A stretch of DNA of 64,000 nucleotides from Chitinophaga sancti (lineage in GTDB: Bacteria; Bacteroidota; Bacteroidia; Chitinophagales; Chitinophagaceae). This document shows, piece by piece, positions 47,301-56,000 of this stretch (position 1 is the stretch's first letter; every line of letters begins with the position of its first letter). The notes below the pieces were generated by a model. It saw nothing but the letters and a program-made list of their open reading frames with translations, did no database searches and had not been told where the DNA came from. The translations under genes and the position numbers were made by a program. Location: NCBI RefSeq assembly GCF_034424315.1, contig NZ_CP139972.1, positions 3,038,001 through 3,102,000 of the forward strand. Reading direction: 5' to 3'.

Positions 47301-48962
47301 AGTGAAAATAAGGTAAGCAGTATCCTCAGGCCTGGCACAGATGAATTCCTGTTGCAAGGATCCTGAAGCACCTGCCTGTTCCAGCTGGTCAAGTGTCACG
47401 CCCAGCTTAGATGCTGGCAGCTCCCTGAGGGCGACCATAGCAGCAGCATCTGTGATAATACACTTACAACCACTCTCCTCTATAATTCCCTGTAAGCGCC
47501 CCGGTGGATTATTCCTATCCAATGGCACATAACCTGCTCCTGAAAACAAAATGCCCAGCAAAGCTACAGGTGTCTCTACACTGTTGTCCATCATGATGCC
47601 AACAAGGTCGCCCCGTTGTACCCCGATCTGTTGTATCAGCGCTGTTGCTACCTGCTTTACCCGGCCGCTGAGCATGCCATAGGTCATGCGCTTCTTTTCA
47701 CTCTGTACAGCAATCGCATGCTCTCTTTCCTGGAACACAGTCAAAATTGCTTCAGGAATAGTGCTCAGGGAGAGTGTATCGTCGACGGTGTTATTATATT
47801 CCCCGATAAATGCCTGATCAAAGGTATTTACATAATACCGTGGCGTTAAAGTTTCTTCCAGCCTACATTTAAGGTCTTCACTGAGGAATGTAGCCATCTC
47901 CCTGTAGGAAGAGCTTCCCGGGAATACAAGTGTCGCCTTCCATGCATCATTTGTACGACTGATCCGCAATTTCAGGGCAGCTGTCGTTCCTTCGTTAAAA
48001 ATAAGCGCATCCGTATCATCAAATTCAAACAGAAAACGGAAATCTTTTTGTGCTAAAGACACATAATAGTAATCATTCCAGTTCCTGGCTTCTTCCAGCC
48101 GCTGCCCAACAAGGACAGCCAGTTGCTGTACATCATCAGCTATATTTTCAGGAACCAAAAATGGATAATATCTGGAAAGAGGCCCTAATACAGCACTCAA
48201 TTCTTCATAATACCGTCCATGTTCCAGACATCCGATAGTAAAAGGTGCATGGTCTGTATAGCGCGACAGGCTCTGGCCAAAGACCGCAATCAGTATTGCC
48301 TGTGGAGAAACCTTAAGGAGAACAGATAAAGCCTCTATTTTCGCGGCATTGAATGAAAAAGCTATCCTGGCAGCCGGCTCCACCGATGCTGCTGGTACAG
48401 GTACAGTAGCTGACACTTTCTCTCTAAGTTCCGTCCAGAATGCCAATGCTTCCGGATTCCCCTCCTCAATGACCTGTGCTTCCCATTCGGTATAATTGCC
48501 AAACTGTAAGATGTCAGCAGCATCGCTCAGAGTAGTATCTGCCTGAAGGATAGCTATCACTTCCTTACGTATCTCATTTGCAGAATAGGTATCCAGGATC
48601 AAAGGCAGTGCCTTCAGTATGATAGTATGCACTCCTGTATCCCTTTGCACGACGGCAATAGACAGGGGATGCTCAAGCGTTAATGTAGTTGTCGAAAAAC
48701 AATCATTCCCAATGCCAGCGGCAGCTGCCACTATCTGAAAAGGGATATGTATGCCTTCCCGGAAAACAAAGGCTGTTCTCAGAAGATCGTGTCTGTCTGT
48801 TACAAGCGCCAATGTGGCTAATATCTGTTCTGTAGGGTAATCTCCCCTTATGTTCATCTCTATTTGAATGTTGCTGAGGCCACCGGACAACAGGCGCTCA
48901 TAATCCAGCAACTGCTGTGCGGACAATTGAAACTGAGGCAAATTCATGGTCTTACAATACAA
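38355..48962 (-). CDS. NRPS-B: C*-A(Asn)-T-C-A(Asp)-T-C-A(Asp)-T-E
   Basis: 3535 residues. It begins with a condensation-like domain (10-400) in which the catalytic HHxxxDG is replaced by LPLILDTYS (119-127), so it should not form peptide bonds. Then A (407-897), T (~935), C (997-1410, HHIAADG), A (1440-1925), T (~1975), C (2034-2450, HHIASDG), A (2480-2970), T (~3010, LGGDS) and E (3062-3515, HHLVVDG, EGHGRE). Codes by eye: DLTKIGEVG (Asn), DLTKIGHIG twice (Asp). Predicted segment: Asn, Asp, D-Asp. The inactive first domain directly after a TauD-type hydroxylase gene suggests it recruits that enzyme; the real condensation would be done by the C domain ending NRPS-A. Modules 2 and 3 are near-copies 3117 bases apart. 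Met6 (48947) is an alternative start. Confidence 0.95.
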   Translation of the reverse strand: MYCKTMNLPQFQLSAQQLLDYERLLSGGLSNIQIEMNIRGDYPTEQILATLALVTDRHDLLRTAFVFREGIHIPFQIVAAAAGIGNDCFSTTTLTLEHPLSIAVVQRDTGVHTIILKALPLILDTYSANEIRKEVIAILQADTTLSDAADILQFGNYTEWEAQVIEEGNPEALAFWTELREKVSATVPVPAASVEPAARIAFSFNAAKIEALSVLLKVSPQAILIAVFGQSLSRYTDHAPFTIGCLEHGRYYEELSAVLGPLSRYYPFLVPENIADDVQQLAVLVGQRLEEARNWNDYYYVSLAQKDFRFLFEFDDTDALIFNEGTTAALKLRISRTNDAWKATLVFPGSSSYREMATFLSEDLKCRLEETLTPRYYVNTFDQAFIGEYNNTVDDTLSLSTIPEAILTVFQEREHAIAVQSEKKRMTYGMLSGRVKQVATALIQQIGVQRGDLVGIMMDNSVETPVALLGILFSGAGYVPLDRNNPPGRLQGIIEESGCKCIITDAAAMVALRELPASKLGVTLDQLEQAGASGSLQQEFICARPEDTAYLIFTSGTTGKPKGCHLLHKHLSNYIHWANGYYFRGGEEGNFPLLTNLSFDLTITSIFTTLSRGHTLFCPDSELSLIEQLQYCFSPANAINAIKLTPTHISLLADVEVSHSNIQCAIVGGEELLPSQVATLRRIAPGIKIYNEYGPTEATVGCIVKEIAPDEQLILIGRPIANMEVLVLNERQELLPVGVSGELYIAGRGVAQGYWKQEQLTAEKFVTLDFFGPKRYYRTGDLGCLLPDGNMKYQGRMDDQVKIRGNRIELGEIQVQLAKYEGIGQVIVVVKQDQAAEKHIAAYYTASETFPADVLKQYLHTRLPEYMIPGFFIPVKEIPLTANGKLDPGKLPDPFLYHSKNQTVYIAPTTLVEIGIAQIWQEVFHISKVGIDDNFFDMGGHSLLAMRLISGIRKEMNADLAVKDLFTSPTIRDLSALVQGRTAQPLLPQVVRKERSAHIPLSFSQERLWFIDRLMGSAHYHMPSVFRLEGHLNVNLLEDCFRQIINRHEPLRTVFKEEEGIPYQEVLALDGWHINYIDASLAEEELEPFITAEVTRPFHLSCDHMLRVTLLKITEQEHLLILVMHHIAADGWSEALIVQEFLSLYSGKQELPLLDFQYADYAIWQRRHMSGDILAQQLDYWKETLTELTPLHLPTDFTRPPIQSTKGARLSFIVDSQVSRQLQELAAEEGVTLFMLLLSVYKVLLYQYSRQTDICVGTTIAHRPQQEMEAMIGFFVNAVALRSDLDGNPAFTDLLAQVKRNTLAAYDHIAVPFEKVVDAVEKDRDKSRSSLFQVLFVLNNNEDASVHSLGDLRVIPVLLQHEIAKFDLTFFARETAEGIAITINYCSDLFLPQTIERMKGHYETLLSAVVRDRGQQIMSLQLLRSGEQEELLSPVMPVPHEYAGNRTVISLFEDQVVRTPAATALVYGKQQWSYQALNEQADRLACHLRNNYQLGLNDLAGIMMDTADWYLVSILGILKTGAAYVPIDISLPPDRRNFIIQDTGVKVLIILSEHLFEVMDVNAPVFSIDLQLEEAVSGITDGPGATMSDLAYVIYTSGTTGQPKGVKITNRNITDYYFGLEAHIGVAENRSFALMSALSADLGNTVLFGSLLSGGELHLLPKAYLMNADVLHDYFEKHTIDCIKIVPSHWSALESDRGLLLPARTIIFGGEALSPAVVEKIRRAAPALQIINHYGPTETTIGKLLHRIDSSRSYDSVPIGKPFSHTTTYIVNGSMGLCPVGVPGELLIGGDGISPGYLHREALTAESFISNPFGQGRLYRTGDLVRRNEAGEIFFLGRIDDQVKIRGYRVEPGEVAVVLSASELVRQCTVVVQEERLAAYIVPEGAYDKDGIVKYLQSALPDYMIPSLMMELAEMPLTPNGKINRKALPDIAGATDRSTTYTAPRNQIEEELVVIWESLLEKDTIGVYDNFFDLGGHSLLAIRVLSAIRKKLGMEIAITDLFEYVTIASLADFIGKQGQRTLLPPLIRQERPARIPLSYAQERLWFIDQLRGSTHYHMPSMFRLNGALDKPLLESAFREIVNRHESLRTVFKEEEGIGYQEILDKDGWKLDVGTATEDELPALIEQEIARPFNLSTDHMIRARLLQLGLDDYLLVLVRHHIASDGWSVSLIVNELTELYCAGKEKRVSQLPVLPLQYADYTLWQRAYLSGELLDAQLSFWKEQLQELAPLHLPLDFPRPVLQSTKGADHSFMIAKGLSEQLQLLAQQQGVSMFMLLLSVYKILLYRYSGQTDICVGTTVAHRPQQEIEPLIGFFVNTLALRTDLAGDPSFTDLLARVKNTTLSAYEHITVPFEKVVDAVENVRDKSRSSIFQALFVLNNNEDISIHSLGDVSIQPLPQHNVIAKFDLTFFVQETALGIAVTINYCRDLFLPATIARMQSHYEMLLQGVVNNHMQAIHALNILDPAEEQLLLQEQVLPWMEKAAACNILTLFEEQVEKTPDATAVVFGNITLSYSELDEKANCLGRYLKQTYDLSAGDRVGILMETSSWYIVSILGILKAGAAYVPVDGGLPQDRKAFIVNDTGMKTLIIVSESLFDVMDLSVPVFSIDIQFEETTTVAGGLEQPGGEDLAYVIYTSGTTGQPKGVKITHRNIVDYYFGLQARTGIDENRSFALMSALSADLGNTVLFGALLSGSVLHLLPKTSLMNAAVVHDYFARHSIDCIKLVPSYWSALESERGLLLPARTIIFGGEALSSGVIEKIKAIHPALQIINHYGPTEATIGKLLHRIDPSRTYDSVPIGQPFSHTTAYIVNGFMRLCPIGVPGELLLGGDGISPGYLNREDLTAEKFISNPFGQGRLYRTGDLVRRNAEGEIFFLGRIDDQVKIRGYRVEPGEVAVVLSASDLVRQCAVVFREDRLVAYVVPEGTFDKEGIVKYLQSVLPDYMIPSLMMELEEMPLTPNGKIDRKALPDIAGDTVRGKTYLAPRNKVEEELVTIWESLLKADKIGVNDNFFELGGDSIIVIQVVSKAKRKGYQLQVQDLFDHQTITALALLIEQNNTATVVAEQGLLTGSALLSPIQQWFFEQEQPNPSHFNQAVLLQVNKAIRQEDLGRAIKVLVDRHDALRFYYDGKEQTYGPTKGKLEIMELSQLEEITTACRVVQREFSITAGALIRFILFRTPHTEPSDRLFIVAHHLVVDGVSWRILIDEMQSLLDAYSATEELDLGLKTSSYREWVNALTDYAQTEQVLTQKDYWQKVSNSHQPLSSALNGHLSRRSELVAIDMRLSPEYTARLLKETNFAYNTDINDILLCALGMTISSWRKNPQVIIGLEGHGRENIFPGIDITNTVGWFTNKYPVLLEIADDDSIGNTIKSVKEQLRNIPDKGMGFGALRYLHPEPAIRHSLRSNCWDIVFNYLGQMDNVINAGSWFEAATEPSGEHIDPDYFTREKFVLKAGIAADVFSLSWSYSPEQFQGETVTRLVREYMHHLRELIDHCTTQKEKAVTPADFGLNGKLDYKELDELLGLDQVADDEGIIKF
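39890..45970 (-). repeat. tandem near-identical C-A-T modules in NRPS-B
   Basis: Modules 2 and 3 of NRPS-B repeat with a register of exactly 3117 bases (1039 codons), measured at the shared CCATAGTGATTGATGATCTG (43759 and 40642). C, A and T domains are all closely similar, with identical aspartate codes. This points to duplication of a whole module. Confidence 0.85.
47760..48930 (-). other. catalytically dead condensation-like domain (candidate interface domain)
   Basis: The first domain of NRPS-B has condensation-fold landmarks (QLLDYERLLSGG...IQIEMNIRGD, DRHDLLRTAF, GCLEHGRYYEEL, RFLFEFDD), but the active-site HHxxxDG is replaced by LPLILDT. Loss of both histidines rules out ordinary condensation. 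C-family 'interface' domains with a lost motif are known to partner with SyrP-like beta-hydroxylases, and such a hydroxylase gene sits immediately upstream. Confidence 0.7.
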
Positions 48963-48980
48963 TAGTGTGATGGGTCGTAA

Positions 48981-50015
48981 TTATTTATCTCCCGCGGGTT
49001 CAATGATGGCAGTAGCAATCAGGCGACTGCCTTTATAGGAACTCCTTCCATGAGCGGCCAGCATATTGTCCAGGAATATGATATCTCCCTTTTCATAGAG
49101 GAAGGAGATCGTATTTTTATCATATGCCTGTTTCAGCTGCAGGTACTCTTCCATAATGATGTCTGTTCCATCTCCAAACAACGTATCAGTATGGATCAGA
49201 TCTGCTGGCAATGGGTCTCCGGGACGAATACCCAATTCTTCATACCTGGAATATTTATTGAAGAAAAAGACGTGATTGAACCATGTCTCTTCATTTGATT
49301 GTGGATGGGTATATACAGCTTTCTTATTCCATTCTATCTCCAGATGATCTTCACTGATGAAAGTATATCTGATATCATTTTCATAACATACATCTTCAAC
49401 AATCCTCCGGTCTGTAGTCTGGAAAACCTCCTGCCACGACATACCCAGTCCTTTGATGAGCTTTCGCCTGTATAATACTCCTTTATCCCGGAATTTCTGT
49501 ACCAGCGCGGAAGGGATATCTGCAAGAATCTTTCGGGAATCGGCAATAGGGGTCTCTCCTCCTTCCTCTGCTACCTGCAGGCAACAGAACAGGATCTTCA
49601 TGCCCCATGAACGGCTATAAGAAGATTCATTATGCAAATTGATCTTCTCTTCTTTAGGATAGACGGTTGAATTATATACATGCTTCACTTCCTCTTTCAG
49701 CTCATGCCTGGGGGAAGAACGAAACATATAAGGTAAGGGAGCGGTATCAAATATGCCTACAAAACGGCCAAAATCTTCCAGGCTCTGTATATCGAAACCT
49801 CTTAATAATACCCCTCCATACTTAAGCAAATCAGCGTCAAACTCGCTCCTGTTCTTTTTCACCCAATCCGCCAGGTCCACGCCTTTATACCGGGGCTTTA
49901 TCACCAACGGGAATACCTGCTCTCTACTCAATGGGGATTTAACCACCAGCGACTGTCCATTGACAGTAGGAACGGACCTTGTCTGTATGCGTTTTAATTT
50001 GCTCAAATTATCCAT
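48981..50015 (-). CDS. SyrP-like TauD-family Fe(II)/2-oxoglutarate hydroxylase
   Basis: The 344-residue protein is a TauD/TfdA-fold dioxygenase. The iron-binding facial triad is visible as LHNESSYS (H128, E130) and distal MLAAHGRSSYKGSR (H322), with R331 placed to bind 2-oxoglutarate. The HxE form and LHNESSYS context are those of SyrP-like enzymes, which beta-hydroxylate aspartyl or related residues while tethered to an NRPS carrier domain. It lies 11 bases after NRPS-A and 18 bases before NRPS-B, whose first domain is a catalytically dead C-like domain followed by an Asn-type adenylation domain. The most economical role is beta-hydroxylation of the Asn (or Asp) loaded by that module. Confidence 0.88.
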   Translation of the reverse strand: MDNLSKLKRIQTRSVPTVNGQSLVVKSPLSREQVFPLVIKPRYKGVDLADWVKKNRSEFDADLLKYGGVLLRGFDIQSLEDFGRFVGIFDTAPLPYMFRSSPRHELKEEVKHVYNSTVYPKEEKINLHNESSYSRSWGMKILFCCLQVAEEGGETPIADSRKILADIPSALVQKFRDKGVLYRRKLIKGLGMSWQEVFQTTDRRIVEDVCYENDIRYTFISEDHLEIEWNKKAVYTHPQSNEETWFNHVFFFNKYSRYEELGIRPGDPLPADLIHTDTLFGDGTDIIMEEYLQLKQAYDKNTISFLYEKGDIIFLDNMLAAHGRSSYKGSRLIATAIIEPAGDK

Positions 50016-50026
50016 ACCATAGGGCT

Positions 50027-53000
50027 TTAAAGGTGTTTTTTCAATTTTTTAATATTAGACTCCCGCTGATGCTTCATTCTGGAATCTTTCGCCTGTTTCT
50101 CATCGGCTGCTACAAGTGACTGAATCGATGATAATGACAGCTGACTATCAGCAAGACAATGTCCGATGAGGTATTTCAGCTTATCCAGCAACGTACTGAT
50201 ATAGGATTCTTCAAATACCTCCTTCCTGTAAGAGACTTCAAAGGAAACAGCATCTTCCAGCTCTGTAATATCAAACCAGATATCCGCCTTTACATATCGC
50301 TCTTCTTTTTGCAGGGGCTTGAAATCAAATCCAGGATAATTAATATTGCGGGTAGGTACTTTAGGGTTCAGGTTAAAACCAATATTAAACTCTCCGCCTC
50401 CTTTTCCCGTCTCCGCTCCTTCCAGCACTGCCAGCTTCAGATAAGGATATTCACTATGCGCAAGTGCAGAGACTGTAGCATCCTTCACGATCTCATAAAT
50501 AGTATCAAATCCCGGATCTGCTGCTACGATAGTCCTCACAATGATCGTATTCAGGAAGAGGCCTACGATATTGGACAATTCATGATTGTTACGACTATTT
50601 ACCGGACAGCCAAAACTAAGATCCTGCTGGCCCGTTTCCAGATATATCAATGTCTTCACCAGCGACAGCAACATTACGAACATAGTACCCTGACGCTCCC
50701 GGTTATAAGTCCTCATGGTATTGACCCATCCTGCCTCATTGATCACCAGTTTTACTACACCCGCCTGATTGGATGCTGCCGGTAATGACCTGGCTCCAGG
50801 TAATCTGACACCAAGCTGGCGACCCGATAGATAAGTCTTCCAGAAATTTTCGCTTTTCAGCTGGTCTTCTTCCCGCGCCTGCGTTGCCTGTGACCAGGAA
50901 TAGTCTTTGAAGGAGAACTTCGGAACAGGCTGCAGCACCCCACTTCTACCCTGCTGCAGATAGTGGTAGGATAAAAGCAGATCATTGAAAATAATCTGTA
51001 AAGAGAATGGATCTGATATAATGTGATGGGTATTGAAGAATATAAAGTATTCAGCCGGTGTGTTCCTTATGATCTTAATTCTCATCAATGGCCCTTTCCT
51101 GAAATCAAAGAGGAACTTGTTCTCTTCATCAAATAAACGAATCGCCCCTTTTTCGTCTACCGGCTCATTGACCATGTCCAGGAAAATGAAACCTTCGGCT
51201 GTTTGAGCAGGGTCCTGCAGATAAAACCGCAGCTCACCCTTTTCATCATAATCGATAATATAACGCAGGATCTCATGTCTATCCAGCAGCAATGTGTATG
51301 CCGATGCGATCTTATCCAGGTCAATCGCAGCTTTCACATTCCAGCCCAGCGTTGTGTTATAAGAAACAGATACGTTGTCCTGCTGTGAAGCCAGCCAATA
51401 GGCTTTCTGAATCTCTGTCAATGGATAGCTATCGGAGACAGGAGCAAGCAGCAGACTATTCTCAAATTTTCTTTCCTGAGCATCTATTAGTCTGGCCAGC
51501 GCTTCGATAGTTGGGTGTTCAAAAAGGTCTTTGATACTGATCTTCACCTTTAGGGTATTTCCTATCAGCGTGATGATCTGAATGGCCATAAAGGAATTAC
51601 CACCCAGGTCAAAGAAGTTATCCCGGATGCTTACCTTTTTCATCTTCAGCAATGTAGCCCAGATATTCGCCAGCTGTTCTTCCGTCTCATTGGCAGGCGC
51701 TTCATAATGCCCTTCATATAAGGTAGGATCTGCAGGATCCGGCAGCGCTTTTTTATCGATCTTTCCATTTGGGGTCAATGGCAATTTTTCAAGGGTCAGC
51801 AGGAAAGAAGGGATCATATAAGCCGGCAGCCTGGAACGCATATATTCCTGTAATTCCTGCTTATTGTAGGCAGGCCCCGGCACCACATAACCCACCAGTC
51901 GTTTGTTATTATTCGCATCCTCCTTCTTCACGACAACACACTCATGGATATGTGGAAACTCTTTCATGATGGTCTCTATTTCGCCCATCTCTATCCTGTG
52001 TCCGCTAATCTTCACCTGATCATCTATTCTACCCAGGCATTCGATCTCTCCGTCTGGCAGCCATCTCGCCAGGTCGCCGGTCCTATATACTTTTTCACCG
52101 GGTCTGTAAGGATTATCAAAGAATTTCTCTGCAGTAAGCCCGGGTCTCTTCAAATATCCTACCGCAACACCTTCTCCTCCTATGCACAATTCTCCTGCTA
52201 CACCTACAGGAGTAAGATGGCCCAGGGTATCTAAAATATAGATCTGCGTATTGGCAATTGGGGTACCGATGGTTACTTTATCAGGATCTATGATCTGCTT
52301 GATGGTAGACCAGATAGTTGTCTCCGTAGGCCCGTACATATTGAATATAGACCCATTCATATACCGGAACAGCTCTCTTGTCAGGGAGACAGGCAAAGCT
52401 TCTCCACCTACGAGCACAGCTTCCATCTGTTGTAAAGCCAGCTGTCCTTCAGTAGTGGTCACCAGTTCCCGGGCAAAGGAAGGTGTACATTGCATATGTG
52501 TAACACCATGTTCCTGCATCAGCTCCTCAGGAGCCCATTTCTTTTCCAATCTTTTTGCCAGCAGCTTTTTCTGAACCTCCAGCTGTTTGATAAGGTCCTG
52601 GAGCTTTTTAAGGAATGGCAGATGTGCCAGAGTAATGTCTACATCTATACCGAAATCAATCAGACAGGCCACCTCATTGACACCTGCTGCATGTAGCTCC
52701 CGGATACGGGAGAGGCATGTTTCGGGCGTACCAAAGAGACCACTGGAATAGAAGTAGCGTTGAAATCCCATTTCCAGTATGACTTCAAGATCCGTTTCGG
52801 GATCCAGCCCTGCCTGATCCACCACTGGTTTCAGGAGATCAATAGAATGGCGCAGATAATTTTTAAACGGCTCTTTTACTGTTTCTTTGATAACCTGCAG
52901 GTCATCCCCTACAAAGGTATGCAGCATGACAGCCACCCTTCCCTGTTCAGGATCAAAGCCATTTGCTGCCAGCGCCGCACGGTACTGACTGATCTTATCT

Positions 53001-56000
53001 CCCAGATCCTCTATCGATTGGCCTAAAAGATGGGTCAGCACATTCGCGCCGATACTACCTGCATATTTAAATGTCTCAGGATTGCCTGCTGCTGTAAGCC
53101 ATATCGGCAATGAGGACTGTACTGGTTTAGGATGTATGGTAACAGCAAAATCATTGCCTGCGCCATTTTTACGAAGCACTGTTTCTCCATTCCACAACTG
53201 GTGCAGTGTTACCAGCTTATCCTTCATTTTCTGATGACGCGTTTTATAATCCTCCGGCATAAAGACGAAGTCATTGGGGTGCCATCCGGAAGCTACCGAC
53301 AATTCTACGCGGCCATTGGAAAGATTGTCCACCATGGACCATTCTTCCGCGACCCTGATGGGATCATGGAGAGGTAATACCACACTTCCCGATCTGATCC
53401 GGATATTATTTGTGAGCGCAGCCACTGCTGCAGCTGCCACGGATGGATTAGGGAACTGGTCGCCAAAGCTATGGAAGTGGCGCTCCGGTATCCAGACAGC
53501 CTCCAGTCCATTATTGTCGGCAAACTTTGCCCCTTCCAGTAATAACCGATATTTATTGCCGGCAGTGATCTCTTCCTGTGCAGCGAAATAGAATAAGCTG
53601 AAATCCATGACGGTTCTTTCTGTCATCGGCACCGGTCTGTCTGGTAATATCACTACTTTTTTGCCGTTGGTCAATGTCCAGAATAATTCCAATACTGAAA
53701 TATCAAAGCTTATACTGGTAACTGCCAGCCAGGTCTCCTGCTTTTCTGACTTGCCGAATTTTATATCCAGTCCTACAAAGAAATTCGTCACATTGCGATG
53801 ATGGATCATCACTCCTTTAGGCCTTCCGGTGGAACCAGAAGTATAGATCACATAAGCCAGTGGCTGCTCTTTCCAATGTAACCGTATGTCAGAACCAGGT
53901 TTACCGGCCAATAGCTGTTGCAGCGCCTGTTCATCCAGGTTCAGCGTATGCTTTACCTGATCAGCCGGAAGTATATGTTGCGTATCATTATTAACAAGGA
54001 GATATTCAGCTTCTGAATCGCCAAGCATATATATAAGGCGATCCACAGGATAGGTAGGATCCAACGGGATATAGGCTCCTCCCGATTTCAGGATACCCAA
54101 CAATCCTATCATCATGTCCAGAGAGCGGTCAATACAAATAGCCACCATATCCCTTTCTTTCACCCCTTTTTCTTTCAGGTGCCATGCCAGCTGATTGGCC
54201 TTTTCATTCAATTCTTTATACGTCAGTGACTTTCCTTCAAAAACCAGGGCTATATGATCCGGCGTTTTTTCCACCTGTGCCTCAAAAAGATCTACGATAG
54301 TCATTTCTCTGGCATAATCCACGGCCGTATCATTAAATGCTGTGATCAACTGCTGCTGTTCATCCCTGGCAAGAATGGATATCATTGACATCGGCTTGTC
54401 AGCAGCTTTCAGCAGCTCCAGCAAGGTACTTTCAAAATGACCTTTGATCATGCCTGAATAATAGGGTGCCAGGAGCTCACTATTATAACCAAAATCAAAA
54501 CGCAATCCTTCTTCCTGATCTACAGCAGTGAGGGTCATTAAATAATTGGTGCGCTCTTCCAGCTGGATATTCGCGGCAGGCAGCAGACGGGCGGCTTCCG
54601 GAGATTCCATCTTCGGATAGTTTTCGAATACTACTATCGTATCAAATGGTTCACCATGTAAACCAATCCATTGCTGGATCTCATTCAGTGATGAATATTG
54701 ATAACGACGGGCCTCAGTATGGCCTTTTTGTAATGAGCGCAACCAGTCGATCAACAGCTCATCGCCTGCTATCCTGCTCCGCAAAGGCAGGTTATTGATG
54801 TATAAACCTACCCGACGTTCTGATTCCGGCAGGTCTGAAGGACGACCAGATACCACTACGCCAAACACGACATCGGAACTGCCTGTGTACTTGCTCAGCA
54901 GAATAGACCAGATACCCTGTACAAAAGTATTTACCGTGATCTGATGCTGCTGACAATAGCTTCTAACCTGCTCTGTCAATACAGGTGCCAGCAACAGCTG
55001 CTCATGTTTCACCGCTGCGCCGCCTTTATTCCTGTGATGATCAGATATATTGGATACAAATGGTAATAAGGTCTTATTGGAAATATCCGACATATAGGTC
55101 TTCCAGAAAGACATCGCGGCATAATGGTCAGTCCGGGTGATATAGCGGATATAATCTCCATAATGATCAATGGTCTTACCTACCGGAGCCCCCCCTCTGG
55201 AATAGGCTGCATAAGCCTGCTGGAAGGAGGCTATTAGCGAAGCATTTGACCAGCCGTCCAGAATGATATGATAATGGGTCCACACCATTTTATACAATCG
55301 CTCACTGAGACGTATCAGGGTGATCCGCATCAATGGTGCTTCCTGGAAATTAAAACCTCGTTGCAGGTCGGCCGCCAGGAAAGCTGTCAGATGTGCTTCC
55401 TGTTCTTCTGTACTTAAATAACTATAATCCAATACCTCAAATGGCAGGCTTACTTCTTTGAACACACATTGTACAGGAATGCTCAGGGCATCTGCAAAAA
55501 ATCCACTCCTCAATATGGTATGATGCTTCAGCAGATCCTCCCAGGCTGCCCTGAAAGCGACAAGATCAATTCCTTCCGGAAAATCAACCCTTAATTGTTC
55601 CATGTATGCTTTTCCATCCTCATCATAAAGATGATGGAACAATATGCCTTTCTGTAATGGGCTGAGACGATACAGATCACTGATCTTATCCCTGCCTTTA
55701 GCATCCAGGAAACGGGACAGCTCTTTATACCCGACTTCCGGCGCCAGACCATAGTCAGATGGCGTACGCTCTCTTTCTCCCAGATCACGGCAATGCCCGA
55801 TCAATGCACCTAAATGATCAATAAAAGCAGCCGATAAGCTTGCGATAGTTTGCGTATCATATTGTTCATGTGAATAGCTCCAGCGAACTGTCAACATCCC
55901 CTCGCTGATAATACCACTAATATCCAGCTTCGTAGTATAAGGCCATCCTGCACCAGTAGTATCTCCCATATGTTCCTGTGCCCCTCCTAACAATGTATCA

